64,000 bases of DNA from Azotobacter paspali (GTDB lineage Bacteria > Pseudomonadota > Gammaproteobacteria > Pseudomonadales > Pseudomonadaceae). How positions within the stretch are numbered: position 1 is the first letter of the stretch; every line of letters begins with the position of its first letter. The translations under genes were made by a program, and so were the position numbers. Below are positions 17,700 to 25,908 of the stretch, piece after piece. The DNA is taken from assembly GCF_042434745.1 (NCBI RefSeq), contig NZ_JBHLSS010000042.1; one strand, written 5' to 3'. The notes beneath the pieces were generated by a model that was given only the letters and a program-made list of their open reading frames with translations, searched no databases and was not told the DNA's origin.

Positions 17700-18104
17700 T
17701 CAATCCGCAATTTCGTCGTAGCCACGACCGAGGAACTGCACGAAACAGAACCCGTGACCGAACGGGTCGCTCATGAGTGCCAGCCTGCCCCATGCGTGCG
17801 TCGCGATGGGCTCCTCGAGCCACGCGCCCGCTCGAACCGCTCTTTCGACGGCGCCCTCGATCTCTTCGACGACGAAATCCAGATGAGTCGGCGTCCAGTG
17901 GCGCGCATAGTTCCGAACCTGCGAAGTCAGATCCGATACCGGCGTCCCCGCTGCCTTGGCAAGCAGGTAGATGGGGGTCGAGCCTCCGATCATTTCCACG
18001 CCAAGGTCTCCGAAGCGGCGGCCGATACGCAATGCGAAGGCGGTGCCGTAGAAACGAACCGCCTTCTCAAGATCGTCGACGTCGATATTGATCAGAAGAT
18101 CCAT
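17700..18104 (-). CDS. VOC-superfamily (glyoxalase/bleomycin resistance-like) protein
   Basis: A 134-residue protein with the paired beta-alpha-beta-beta-beta modules of the vicinal oxygen chelate fold. The N-terminal half starts MDLLINIDVDDLEKAVRFYG, and the second half has the HLDFVVEEIEGAVERA segment and a DPFGHGFCFVQF ending. Such proteins include glyoxalases, dioxygenases and antibiotic-binding proteins; the substrate cannot be read from the sequence. It converges on msrA with 91 bases between the stops and has no obvious partner gene. The dispersed repeat begins less than 200 bases upstream. Confidence 0.85.
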   Translation of the reverse strand: MDLLINIDVDDLEKAVRFYGTAFALRIGRRFGDLGVEMIGGSTPIYLLAKAAGTPVSDLTSQVRNYARHWTPTHLDFVVEEIEGAVERAVRAGAWLEEPIATHAWGRLALMSDPFGHGFCFVQFLGRGYDEIAD

Positions 18105-18281
18105 CCGCCGTCCTCCTGTGTTGTCCGAGGCTCAGTCAAGCCGAGCCACGGGATGGAGTCGACTTGAAGCGCTATGGTGGCTCGACGATGCCCCGGACTT
18201 CGCTGGTAATCGCGGATTGCGTGGCACGATGACCGGTGACCGGCAGCAGTGTCGTATCCGGGTATGGCAACCAGAGCATCA

Positions 18282-18726
18282 TTCGCCGCCTCCCTACGGC
18301 TCGCCCCTCTGTGCGACACCTGCGCTCGGCCTCCTGACGGGAATCGGGCTCCGGGTTGCCTGAAAGCGCTTTCGCGCTTGCGGCACGGCCTGTCAGACCG
18401 CGCCGGACTCCCCCTTCAGAAGGCCGAGCGGAGTCGTCGCGCAAGGGAATGAGCCGCATGGATGCGGCGAAAGGCCCGAGGGCCATGGATGGCCCTGCGG
18501 GACGTGCCCCTGGAGTAGCGACGCAGGGAGGGAACCCGGAGCGAAGCGCAGGGCCGGATGAGGGAGGTAGCCTTCTTTTTGGTTACTTTTTCTTGGCCAG
18601 ACAAGAAAAAGTGACTCGCCGGGGGCCGAAACAGGGACTGTCCTGCTACTCGGCAAGCAGCTATATCAAGGCTCACACAATCTTTCCAGTCCGGTATGGG
18701 GCAGGCATTTCATGCGATTGCCCTGG
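18282..18726 (+). repeat. Dispersed intergenic repeat, copy A
   Basis: Bases 18282-18638 match 63658-64000 in the same orientation over most of their length, with shared blocks such as CTCCGGGTTGCCTGAAAGCGC and GGGTTACTTTTTCTTGGCCAG-like stretches. The right end (18674-18726, ACACAATCTTTCCAG to GCGATTGCCCTGG) matches the reverse complement of 63373-63422. No transposase is present. Short open frames inside it (for example on the minus strand at 18393-18676) are repeat-derived and probably not genes. It carries internal hairpins such as GGGCCATGGATGGCCC. The right end cuts into the P-loop NTPase fragment at 18727-18930. Confidence 0.85.
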
Positions 18727-18930
18727 CAGCCGGGCAAGCAGCGCCCTAGCCCATGTGGTTTTACCCGCGCCTTGAGGTCCGACGAGAACGAACAGGTGCT
18801 TTTCGCCCGATGCCGTTGCCAGTGCCTTCTCCAGTGCCGCATGGCACCGTTGCCAGGCACGCCGGTTTCGCTCGGGCGTAACGACTCGGCCTTCGGGAGT
18901 TTCAAGAAAGTTGTCGGGATTTATATGCAT
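18673..18930 (-). pseudogene. P-loop NTPase/kinase-like gene truncated by the repeat
   Basis: The frame from the ATG at 18930 encodes MHINPDNFLETPEGR..., then a Walker A motif GPQGAGKTTWAR (about residues 50-61), and reaches LLARLPGQ at about residue 71. From there the sequence is the dispersed repeat and the last ~14 codons to the stop at 18673 are repeat-derived. A full small kinase-like ATP-binding protein of this type would be expected to be about twice as long with a Walker B/lid region, which is missing. I recognise the N-terminus only as a conserved Pseudomonas-type P-loop protein of unknown role. Probably non-functional. Confidence 0.7.
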
Positions 18931-19208
18931 GGCATATGTCCTGAGGCCTGGCAGCTATTCGATATCGAGTATTCCTGAATATCCCCCGCTGCGTGACATT
19001 GACAAGAACCCGGTAGCAACGAACGCTGCCATTATCCGGATCGGCTCGTCAAGTGACCTCGGCCGGCACGGAGTCGTTCGGGCCGTGCAAAAGCCTCGGC
19101 CTTGAATATCCGATCGAATAATGGCGTCGTATCCGTTGTGTCTGATTCAAGCCTGCGATTGTGTCGAACTCGATATCCAACAGCCGCCGACGTTGAAAGG
19201 AGCGACGA

Positions 19209-21605
19209 TTAAAAATCCCAGCGGGTCGTCAACATCATATTGCGAGGCTCGCCATAGGTCTTGGTAGCTATACCATTCCATCTTTGCCCATAACTAGAGT
19301 AATAATATTTGTCAAATAAGTTATTTATATTTAGCGTAGCTGAAAGGCTATCAGTGACCTGATATCTACCCATCAAATTGACCAACCAGAAGGCTTCATT
19401 CTTGAATTGACGGTCATTACCCAAAGCATCCTTAGCATCGTACCAGGTCGTGCCCTGGTAAATACCACCACCACCGATGGTTATTTTACTCAATCTGCCA
19501 GGCAGCCGATAAGTCGTATAGAGTTTGAACTGGTTCTCCGGCTCCTGGGTCGTCAGCTTCTCGTTGGTTTCATCCTCTCGAATGACCTGATGAGTAAAGC
19601 CTGCCTGGATATTCCAGCCAGGCATCAATCCGCCACTAACCTCTAGTTCGATACCCTTGGTCTTGGCTTTCTTTCCTTCATATATGCTGTCGTTTCGTTC
19701 ACTATTCCAACCCACATACTCGGCACGGTTGTCCTGGCGGATTTCGAAATAGGCTAGGCTAGCATTCAACCGGCCATTGAACCATTCGCCCTTGAGTCCA
19801 CCTTCATAGCTATCGCCTTCGTCCGGATCGAGTACGGCATAACTTTCATCTCGGGCACTTTGCGGCCGGAATATCTTAGTGTAGCTGGCATACAGCGAAA
19901 AATTGTCGTTCAGGTCGTAGGTGATACCCGCGAAAGGAACCACTTCGCCCGTTTCACGCATATTACTATCGCCACCTCGGCGATAATTAGTTACTCGCCC
20001 TCCTAAGATCACAGCAAGATCATCGCTTAGACTAAAACGGCCACTGGCATATACAGCACGCTGGTTAATACGGTCCTCGGCACGATAGCGGATGCCGCCC
20101 CAGTCTGGTCTCTCTACGTCCCCAGTCCAATCCCAGAAATTGTCAACAGGCAACCTAATATAATTATGCCCAGAGCCCTTAAGGTGGTTGTGATAACCGC
20201 TGATCCCCACTGCCAACTCATGCATACGCCCAAACAGTTCAAAAGGACCACGAGCATAGGCTTCCAGTGCTTGACTTCTCGTTTTATATCTGTATTGACC
20301 AGTAGCCAAAGCAGAGCTACCATCATCAGCATTTGGTGTGTACTGAAAAGACCCTAAATTCGCATCATATGCGTTTCTCTGGAAGGTGTAATAAACCCGA
20401 CTGCTCCAACCATTGTCGAACTCATGATCCAGTTGGGTAAAGAGAGCATGGCTGAACTGCTCCACTCGGCTCCAACTGGCGCCAGGATTGAAAGATCTGG
20501 ATATATTAACTTCATTATTATGACTATCGAAAAAAGGTGTTCCTCCCCAACTGCTACCAGTCGGTATTGTCTTGTCGTAGTTGCCACCGAATGTCAGTAT
20601 CGTCTTGGGGGACAAATCCACTTCTAAGATTCCATATAGTGCTCGTCTCTGCTCCTTGAAATGATCCATATAGGATTGTTGATCCTGGAAGGCTGTTGCA
20701 AAACGACCGCGAATACTTCCGCTTTCGACTAAGGGACCACCTACATCCCATTCGCTACGGTAGTTATCCCAGCGACCATATTCGGCCGTGGCGTGTCCGG
20801 AAAACTCATGGGTAGGTTTCTTGCGCACAAGGTTGATAGTAGCACCAGGACTACCCGCTCCTGTGGTCAAACCACTAGCCCCCTTGATGACCTCCACGCG
20901 GTCGTATTGGATCATATCGCTTGTGGTCTCGCCCATGAAGTTGACGCCATCAGACAAGATTGGGATACCATCGTATTGGAAGTTTCGAATCTCGTAGCCA
21001 CGGGCATAGTAATAGGATCGATAGTTATCCGTGCCATGCCGCGTGATGCCTGGCGTATGATCCATCACCTTGTTGATATTGGTGAGATTGAAGTCGTCCA
21101 TATGCTGGCGAGTGACGACCGTGACGGTCTGCGGTGTCTCGCGAGGCGTCAGCACCAGTCTGGTGGCAGTAGCGATAGTGCCCGGCGTATAGGACTTGGT
21201 CTGCTCGGTAATGGTGCCGAGTGAGTTGTCTTCCACCCGCATGATATCCAGGTTCATGGCGTCGCCCTGAGCGGCCTTCTCGATCAACAGGGTATCCCCG
21301 CTCACCGTACCGACCAGGCCGCTGCCGGCCAGCAGTTGCCGCAAACCCTGCTGGATATCGTATTCGCCCTGCAGTCCGGGGCTTCGGTGGCCGGCGAGCA
21401 ATTGGCTGGCGACGATCAGGCGCAAGCCGCTCTGGTCGCTGAAGCGGGTCAGCGTCTGGCCCAGCGGCCCGGGGGCGATATCGAAGTGCCGGCTGCCCGG
21501 CTGCGTCTGTTCGACGGCATGAAGTAGAAGGCTGTTGCCCATCAGGATGCCACTGGCCGTCGCCAGGGCCAGATAAAGGCGGGTACGTCTGAATGCTCGC
21601 CGCAT
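19209..21605 (-). CDS. TonB-dependent siderophore receptor with N-terminal signalling domain
   Basis: A 798-residue outer membrane receptor of the FpvA/FoxA type for a ferric siderophore. Order: signal peptide (about residues 1-30), STN signalling domain (about 37-110, FDIAPGPLGQTL at its start), plug (about 150-270, with ETPQTVTVVTRQ and VEVIKGASGL), then a 22-strand barrel ending in the aromatic RWDF terminus. The start ATG at 21605 has GGGGGAGA six bases before it; an open frame to 21650 has no better site. The STN domain implies signalling to the FecR/FecI pair encoded upstream. Base composition changes inside the gene: a 60-base line near 21,421 has 44 G/C by hand count, one near 19,321 only 21. 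The ligand is unknown. Confidence 0.93.
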   Translation of the reverse strand: MRRAFRRTRLYLALATASGILMGNSLLLHAVEQTQPGSRHFDIAPGPLGQTLTRFSDQSGLRLIVASQLLAGHRSPGLQGEYDIQQGLRQLLAGSGLVGTVSGDTLLIEKAAQGDAMNLDIMRVEDNSLGTITEQTKSYTPGTIATATRLVLTPRETPQTVTVVTRQHMDDFNLTNINKVMDHTPGITRHGTDNYRSYYYARGYEIRNFQYDGIPILSDGVNFMGETTSDMIQYDRVEVIKGASGLTTGAGSPGATINLVRKKPTHEFSGHATAEYGRWDNYRSEWDVGGPLVESGSIRGRFATAFQDQQSYMDHFKEQRRALYGILEVDLSPKTILTFGGNYDKTIPTGSSWGGTPFFDSHNNEVNISRSFNPGASWSRVEQFSHALFTQLDHEFDNGWSSRVYYTFQRNAYDANLGSFQYTPNADDGSSALATGQYRYKTRSQALEAYARGPFELFGRMHELAVGISGYHNHLKGSGHNYIRLPVDNFWDWTGDVERPDWGGIRYRAEDRINQRAVYASGRFSLSDDLAVILGGRVTNYRRGGDSNMRETGEVVPFAGITYDLNDNFSLYASYTKIFRPQSARDESYAVLDPDEGDSYEGGLKGEWFNGRLNASLAYFEIRQDNRAEYVGWNSERNDSIYEGKKAKTKGIELEVSGGLMPGWNIQAGFTHQVIREDETNEKLTTQEPENQFKLYTTYRLPGRLSKITIGGGGIYQGTTWYDAKDALGNDRQFKNEAFWLVNLMGRYQVTDSLSATLNINNLFDKYYYSSYGQRWNGIATKTYGEPRNMMLTTRWDF

Positions 21606-21634
21606 GGTGTCTCCCCCTGCTGAAATCAGCGAAT

Positions 21635-21649
21635 TGAAAATTAATCTCA
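21635..21649 (-). promoter_or_regulatory. Candidate Fur box upstream of the siderophore receptor
   Basis: On the minus strand TGAGATT-A-ATTTTCA forms a near-perfect 7-1-7 inverted repeat close to the Fur consensus TGATAATNATTATCA, 30 bases upstream of the receptor ATG. Such a site would allow iron repression. The match is by eye only. Confidence 0.5.
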
Positions 21650-21777
21650 ATCAGGGAAGACGACAGCGAGCGAAAACCTGACAGCGGGAACGAAATTTTT
21701 TTCAGACAGACCGATGCGGGCTTGGCAGGCAGCCTTTTCGTCAAGATGTCATGAAGGGAGTCGGGTTGCCCTGGAAA

Positions 21778-21906
21778 TTACATCGCGAAACACTCGCGCA
21801 GGATTCGACTCCCCCGTGCCTGCCAACCAAAGCCAGCGGCGCGCAACACGCTTGGCAAATCCCACTCATTCAGCGCGGATGGCAAAAATTCCAGGCTATA
21901 GGTCAT
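21778..21906 (-). pseudogene. Truncated RelE/StbE-family toxin gene
   Basis: The frame starts at an ATG (21906) that overlaps the end of the antitoxin gene and begins MTYSLEFLPSALNEW, which is the N-terminus of StbE/RelE-type ribonuclease toxins as I recall them. After residue 15 the similarity stops, and the frame ends at a TAA after 42 codons, against about 85-95 for the family. The catalytic C-terminal part is absent downstream. It is therefore probably an inactive remnant. Too short to be called by length alone; the overlap with the antitoxin is the typical antitoxin-toxin coupling. Confidence 0.6.
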
Positions 21907-22141
21907 CCAGGCTCATCGGCACGGGCCTTTCGTTGGCGCGGGCACGAACCAGTTCGGCCAGCTCTAAGTCCTCCAAGCGCTCGATCATCACTTCGAATAC
22001 CGCCGCCGGCACCATGTAACCCATCACCCGGTTGTGATTCAGCACCGCTACCGGCCCATCTTGGGCGCTGCCGATCACGGTAGACGAATTCTTTTTCAGT
22101 TCGGACACGCTGACGGCTTTGTCGGCCAATACGTTTTGCAT
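21896..22141 (-). CDS. Phd/YefM (StbD-like) type II antitoxin
   Basis: An 81-residue protein with the Phd/YefM N-terminal DNA-binding fold: AVSVSELKKNSSTVI near residue 9, then PVAVLNHNRVMGYMVPA, then a C-terminal toxin-neutralising tail rich in E and L. This is the StbD pattern. It lies between fecR and the receptor gene, all on the minus strand, 119 bases after fecR. The toxin gene that overlaps its end is truncated, so the antitoxin is an orphan in this place. The upstream 50 bases are AT-rich with partly repeated AAAGTC/AAAGAC units that could be its own operator. Confidence 0.85.
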   Translation of the reverse strand: MQNVLADKAVSVSELKKNSSTVIGSAQDGPVAVLNHNRVMGYMVPAAVFEVMIERLEDLELAELVRARANERPVPMSLDDL

Positions 22142-22260
22142 GATAAAGACTTTTTTAAGGACTTTATTCCGGTCTTTTTAGCGGCGACCGGCAAGGCGCG
22201 AAGCCCCTGGCGAATGAGTGAATCGCGCCGGCCGAAGTGGCTGGAGAAACGCGGACAGGC

Positions 22261-23196
22261 TCAGGGCCGGCTGTCGTCCGGCTCTATCAAGGTCACCCAG
22301 GGCAGACGACGGACGCGGATCGGCAGCGAGCGCTCCAGCAACTCCAGCAGGGCATCGGGATCGCGGGTGTCGAACAGGCCGGTCACCGGCAGCCGGCGCA
22401 GCCGCTCGTCGCGCACCAGCAGCAGGCCGGGCTGGTAGCGCGATAGCGCATCGAGCACTTCGCCCAGCGGCTGGCCATCGAACAGCAAACGGTGGCGACG
22501 CCAGGCGGTAGCGCTGTCGATGTCTACCGCCACGGGCGCGGACAGTCCGTGCTCGCCGTATTCCAGGCTCTGCCCGGCCTGTACGTCGATCCGCTCGTCG
22601 CCCCGGCTCACGCGCACGGCATGTTCGGTCACCACCAGGCGTACCCGCGAGCCTTCGCGGCGCACGTCGAAACCGGTGCCCAGGGCGCGGATGCTGCCAT
22701 CCGCCGCTTCGACCAGGAAAGGCCGCGCGGGGTCGCTCGCCACCCGTACGTACAGTTCCCCGGCATACAGGCGCAGGGTGCGCCGCCGGGCGTCGAAATC
22801 CAGGTCCAGGCGCGTCTCCGGCGCCAGTTCCAGTTGCGACCCGTCGGCCAGTTCCAGGTGCCGATGTTCGCCCATGGCGGTTCGGTGATCGGCCATCCAG
22901 CCCCGTTCGTGTCCTTGCCAGGACAGGACCAGGCCGAGTCCCAGGGCCAGCAGCGCGCCCACGATCGGGACGATGCGCCGGGGTGGGCGGCGCAGGACGC
23001 TGCCCAGCTCCTGCCACAGGCGTTCGGCCACCAGAGCCGCGGACCGGTGCTCGGGGCTGCTCCGGCACCACTGCTCGTAGGCAAGCCAGTCGTCGTCGGC
23101 GGCATCGCCGGCATGCAGGCGCACCAGCCATTGCAGGGCCTCCTCGATCAGGAGTGGCAGCGGCTGGTCGAGCTCGTCGTCCGGAAGTGCGGGCAT
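22261..23196 (-). CDS. FecR-type anti-sigma factor/sigma regulator
   Basis: A 311-residue inner membrane protein. The N-terminal cytoplasmic DUF4880 region carries the conserved tryptophans (LQWLVRLHAG, WLAYEQWC), a single membrane helix lies at about residues 75-93, and the periplasmic FecR domain follows with LELADGSQLELAPETRL and GTGFDVR segments. In the known cell-surface signalling scheme it receives the signal from the STN domain of the receptor and controls the sigma factor encoded five bases upstream. The ATG at 23196 has GGAG at a usable distance inside the end of the sigma gene. Cognate receptor is probably the gene at 19209-21605. Confidence 0.93.
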   Translation of the reverse strand: MPALPDDELDQPLPLLIEEALQWLVRLHAGDAADDDWLAYEQWCRSSPEHRSAALVAERLWQELGSVLRRPPRRIVPIVGALLALGLGLVLSWQGHERGWMADHRTAMGEHRHLELADGSQLELAPETRLDLDFDARRRTLRLYAGELYVRVASDPARPFLVEAADGSIRALGTGFDVRREGSRVRLVVTEHAVRVSRGDERIDVQAGQSLEYGEHGLSAPVAVDIDSATAWRRHRLLFDGQPLGEVLDALSRYQPGLLLVRDERLRRLPVTGLFDTRDPDALLELLERSLPIRVRRLPWVTLIEPDDSRP

Positions 23197-23201
23197 GGCG
23201 G

Positions 23202-23720
23202 TCAGTTCGCTCCGTCGACCAGACCCAAGCGTCGGATGCAGTGGCGCAAGGCGCGCATGATGTATTTGCAGACCATGCTCGGCGATACGCCCAGGCGTTC
23301 GGCGATGGCCGCGTGGCTGAGGCCTTCGACCCGATTGAGCAGCAAGGCGTCGCGACAGGCCGGGGGCAGTTCTTCGAACGCCCGGTGGAGCAATTGCAGT
23401 TGCTGGCGCAGCTCCAGCAAGCGTTCCGGCCCCGGCCGCTGGTCGTACAGTTCGCTTTTTGCCTCCTCCAGCGAAGTCTGCTCGCCGCGCCGCGCCTGGC
23501 CGCGCCGCAGGTCGATGATCAGGTTGCGCAGGATGCGCCAGAGAAAATATTGCGGGTTGGCAATGGCCTGGCGAGGCTGCTTGCGGATCAGTCCGGCATA
23601 GCGCACGAAAGCGTCCTGCGCCAAATCCGCCGCCGTTTCGGGATCGCCCAGTCGGCGATAGGCGAGTTGCCGCAGTTCACGGTGGTAGAGGCGAAACAAG
23701 CGATCGAGATCATCGGCCAC
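23202..23720 (-). CDS. FecI-type ECF sigma factor
   Basis: A 172-residue extracytoplasmic-function sigma factor. Region 2 holds the DPETAADLAQDAFVRY segment and ending WRILRNLIIDLRR; region 4 carries ELPPACRDALLLNRVEGLSH and the helix-turn-helix GVSPSMVCKYI. It would direct transcription of the receptor gene when FecR is activated. The start is a GTG at 23720 with AAGGGA seven bases upstream; the open frame reaches 23942, but the extension does not resemble a sigma factor. First gene of a sigma/anti-sigma pair, five bases before fecR. Confidence 0.92.
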   Translation of the reverse strand: MADDLDRLFRLYHRELRQLAYRRLGDPETAADLAQDAFVRYAGLIRKQPRQAIANPQYFLWRILRNLIIDLRRGQARRGEQTSLEEAKSELYDQRPGPERLLELRQQLQLLHRAFEELPPACRDALLLNRVEGLSHAAIAERLGVSPSMVCKYIMRALRHCIRRLGLVDGAN

Positions 23721-23772
23721 GGGAAAATCCCTTGTGTGCGGGTACCGATGGCGGCGGCACCGGAAGGCGTGG

Positions 23773-23800
23773 ATTATAAAATAGGAATATTTCTCAACAA
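23773..23800 (-). promoter_or_regulatory. Candidate sigma-70 promoter of the fecI-fecR pair
   Basis: On the minus strand TTGTTG (-35, 23800-23795) is followed after 16 bases by a perfect TATAAT (-10, 23778-23773), about 53 bases before the GTG start of the sigma gene. The spacer region TGAGAAATATTCCTA weakly resembles a Fur site, as expected for an iron-controlled fecI gene. Confidence 0.55.
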
Positions 23801-24056
23801 AAGCGCCACGCGCGTCCATCGCCGCCGCAAATCGTGGGGCGGATGCAATCCGTCGATATTGGCTGCGCTCCATCGGCATAATTCGGCTCGGGTGTGGGCC
23901 ATTGCCATGGTTGGCGTATTTCACCCGCCCGACTCTGCCCAACGGCCAGCCTCCGTTTGCCGCGCCGTTGGCGCGGCTCCGAATGAATTCGCTCCCATGG
24001 GGAGAGTGCCGGACGCTTGGCGTCGCAAGGTTCGCGCCTGCGAGCAGCTATCTGCC

Positions 24057-24950
24057 CTATGACTTGCGCCCCTTGCGTCCGGCCGCCGGGGTAGCGGGTT
24101 TGGCGACGACCGGCTGCTCCTCGATCAGCCAGTCCAGCCGCCAGTCGCCCTGGGTCTGCGCCAGGCGCTCAGCTAGCCAGGGCAGCAGTTGGCGCAGTTC
24201 TTCCTCCAGCCCCCACGGCGGATTGGCGATCGCCAGGCCCGAGCCGTTCAGGCGCTGCGCATCGCTGGCCGGATGCACGTGGAGTTCGACGCACAGCAGC
24301 TTGGGCGCGCCGCTCTTCTGCAAGTCCCGATAGAAACGTCCGAGCTGGCGCGAGTCCTTGATCGGATACCAGATCGCCACCACCGTCTGACGCATGCGCC
24401 CGATAGCCTCCTGCAGCGCTTGGGCGCAGCGCTCCAATTCGTCGGGCTGTTCGAAGGGCGGGTCGATCAGCAGCAAGGCGCGCTTCTCCACCACCGGCAA
24501 CAGGGCTCGCGGAATATGCCAGCCTTCGCCTAGATGTACGGCGACGCGCCGGTCACCGGCCATGTTTTCCTTGAGCAGACGACCGTCCTCGGGGTGCTTC
24601 TCGTTGAGCAGCAGGCGATCCTGCGGACGGCTCAGCCGGCGCGCCAGTTCGGGCGAGCCGGGGTAGTGGCGCAGCGCACCGTTGGCGTTCAGTTCACGCA
24701 CCACACGCAGGTAATCGGCGACCGGCTCCGGCAGATCCGCCGCGTCCCACAGGCGGGCGATACCCTCGCGCCATTCGCCGGTACGGCTGGCCGCGTCGCC
24801 TCCGAGGTCGTACAGACCGACGCCGGCGTGACTGTCGAGGTAGGCGAAGGGACTCTCCTTGCGCTTCAGCAAGGCGATCAGGCGGGCCAGGGTCAGGTGT
24901 TTCAAGACATCGGCATGGTTGCCGGCGTGGAAGGCATGGCGGTAATTCAT
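24057..24950 (-). CDS. rlmJ: 23S rRNA (adenine2030-N6)-methyltransferase, RlmJ
   Basis: A 297-residue SAM-dependent methyltransferase that modifies A2030 of 23S rRNA. The N-terminus MNYRHAFHAGNHADVLKH is the RlmJ/YhiR signature, followed by AYLDSHAGVGLYDL (SAM-binding region) and the catalytic LLIDPPFEQPDE motif (DPPF, near residue 163). Length is close to the E. coli enzyme (about 280) with a short basic C-terminal tail. Single-gene unit; a GC hairpin GCCGCGCC/GGCGCGGC at 23959-23977 lies downstream but has no T-run, so termination there is uncertain. Confidence 0.95.
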   Translation of the reverse strand: MNYRHAFHAGNHADVLKHLTLARLIALLKRKESPFAYLDSHAGVGLYDLGGDAASRTGEWREGIARLWDAADLPEPVADYLRVVRELNANGALRHYPGSPELARRLSRPQDRLLLNEKHPEDGRLLKENMAGDRRVAVHLGEGWHIPRALLPVVEKRALLLIDPPFEQPDELERCAQALQEAIGRMRQTVVAIWYPIKDSRQLGRFYRDLQKSGAPKLLCVELHVHPASDAQRLNGSGLAIANPPWGLEEELRQLLPWLAERLAQTQGDWRLDWLIEEQPVVAKPATPAAGRKGRKS

Positions 24951-24996
24951 GGCGGACGGACTCCTCGGGTCGCACAGTTTACCCGCTTGCCGTGCC

Positions 24997-25887
24997 TCAA
25001 GCAGACGGTTGCGCGGGCAGGCTCCGCAGCAGTTCGATCAGGCGCTCCAGCGCGGCGTGCGCCGGCGCGTCGCGGCGGCGCATCAGAAGCGTCGGCGCCG
25101 CCGCCAGGTCGACCTCGATCGGCTGCCAGCAGACCAGCTTCCCGCGCGGATGCAGCTCCACCAGGCTGCGCGGCAGCAGGCCGACGCCCATCCCGGCGGC
25201 GGCGGCGCCGAGGATCGCGTCTATCGAGCCATAGCTCTGCCGCGCGCCGATCTGCAGGCGGCGGCGCTCGCTCCAGCGTTCCAGCCGTTCGCGGTAATGG
25301 CAACCGCAGGGAAAGCCGAGCAGGGTCACCGGCGCCTGCGACAGATCCGCCGGGGTTTGCCCCGCCGGCAGTACCAGCACCAGTTCCTCCTGCCAGATCG
25401 GCTCGCCGTGCAGCCGGGGGTCCTCATGGGGACCGCCGATTAGCGCGGCGTCCAGCCGCCCGGCGAGCACTTCGTCGAGCAGGTGGCCGCTGGTGCCGGT
25501 CACCAGGCTCAGATCGAGGCGCGGCGCTTCCCGGTGAAAGGCCGCCAGCACCTCGGGCAGGCGCACGGCGGCGGTGGTCTCCATGGCGCCCAGGCGCAAC
25601 TCGCCGGCCCACGGGTCTTCCTGGACGCAGCTCCAGGCCGCCCGACAGAGCTGCTCCAGTTGCTCGGCATGGGGCAGCAGGCGGATGCCCGCCGGGGTCA
25701 GGCGCAGACGCTGGGCCTGGCGCTGGAACAGCGCGACGCCGAGCTGGTCCTCCAGTTGGCGTAGCCGCGCGGAGACGTTCGATGGCACGCAGTGCAGTTC
25801 CCGGGCCGCGCCGATCAGCGAACCGGCGCGGCTGACCGCGAGGAAATGGCGCAGCAGTTGGGGATTGAATCGCTCCCAGGAGGACAT
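24997..25887 (-). CDS. LysR-family transcriptional regulator
   Basis: A 296-residue regulator with an N-terminal winged helix-turn-helix (FLAVSRAGSLIGAARELHCVPSNVSARLRQLE, given here as adjoining parts) and a periplasmic-binding-like effector domain. The ATG at 25887 has GAGG five bases upstream; a GTG six bases earlier is possible. It diverges from an MFS exporter gene, and by LysR convention probably controls it. The effector is unknown. Helix residues CVPSNVSARL are of the YjiE/ArgP-like kind that act as activators or repressors of efflux. Confidence 0.9.
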   Translation of the reverse strand: MSSWERFNPQLLRHFLAVSRAGSLIGAARELHCVPSNVSARLRQLEDQLGVALFQRQAQRLRLTPAGIRLLPHAEQLEQLCRAAWSCVQEDPWAGELRLGAMETTAAVRLPEVLAAFHREAPRLDLSLVTGTSGHLLDEVLAGRLDAALIGGPHEDPRLHGEPIWQEELVLVLPAGQTPADLSQAPVTLLGFPCGCHYRERLERWSERRRLQIGARQSYGSIDAILGAAAAGMGVGLLPRSLVELHPRGKLVCWQPIEVDLAAAPTLLMRRRDAPAHAALERLIELLRSLPAQPSA

Positions 25888-25908
25888 GGGCACCTCGACA
25901 ACATCAAA

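Noticed and set aside
18393..18676. Small frames inside the dispersed repeat, also seen at 63135-63638 and 63685-63984
   Set aside because: They occur because the repeat lacks stops by chance; differences between copies are not biased to silent positions as far as can be seen by eye.
21790..21830. tRNA-like stretch GGGAGTCGAATCC upstream of the receptor
   Set aside because: Only a T-arm-like string; no matching acceptor, D-arm or anticodon arm could be built around it.
23959..23977. Hairpin GCCGCGCC/GGCGCGGC between fecI and rlmJ as terminator
   Set aside because: Strong stem but no U-rich tail in either direction.
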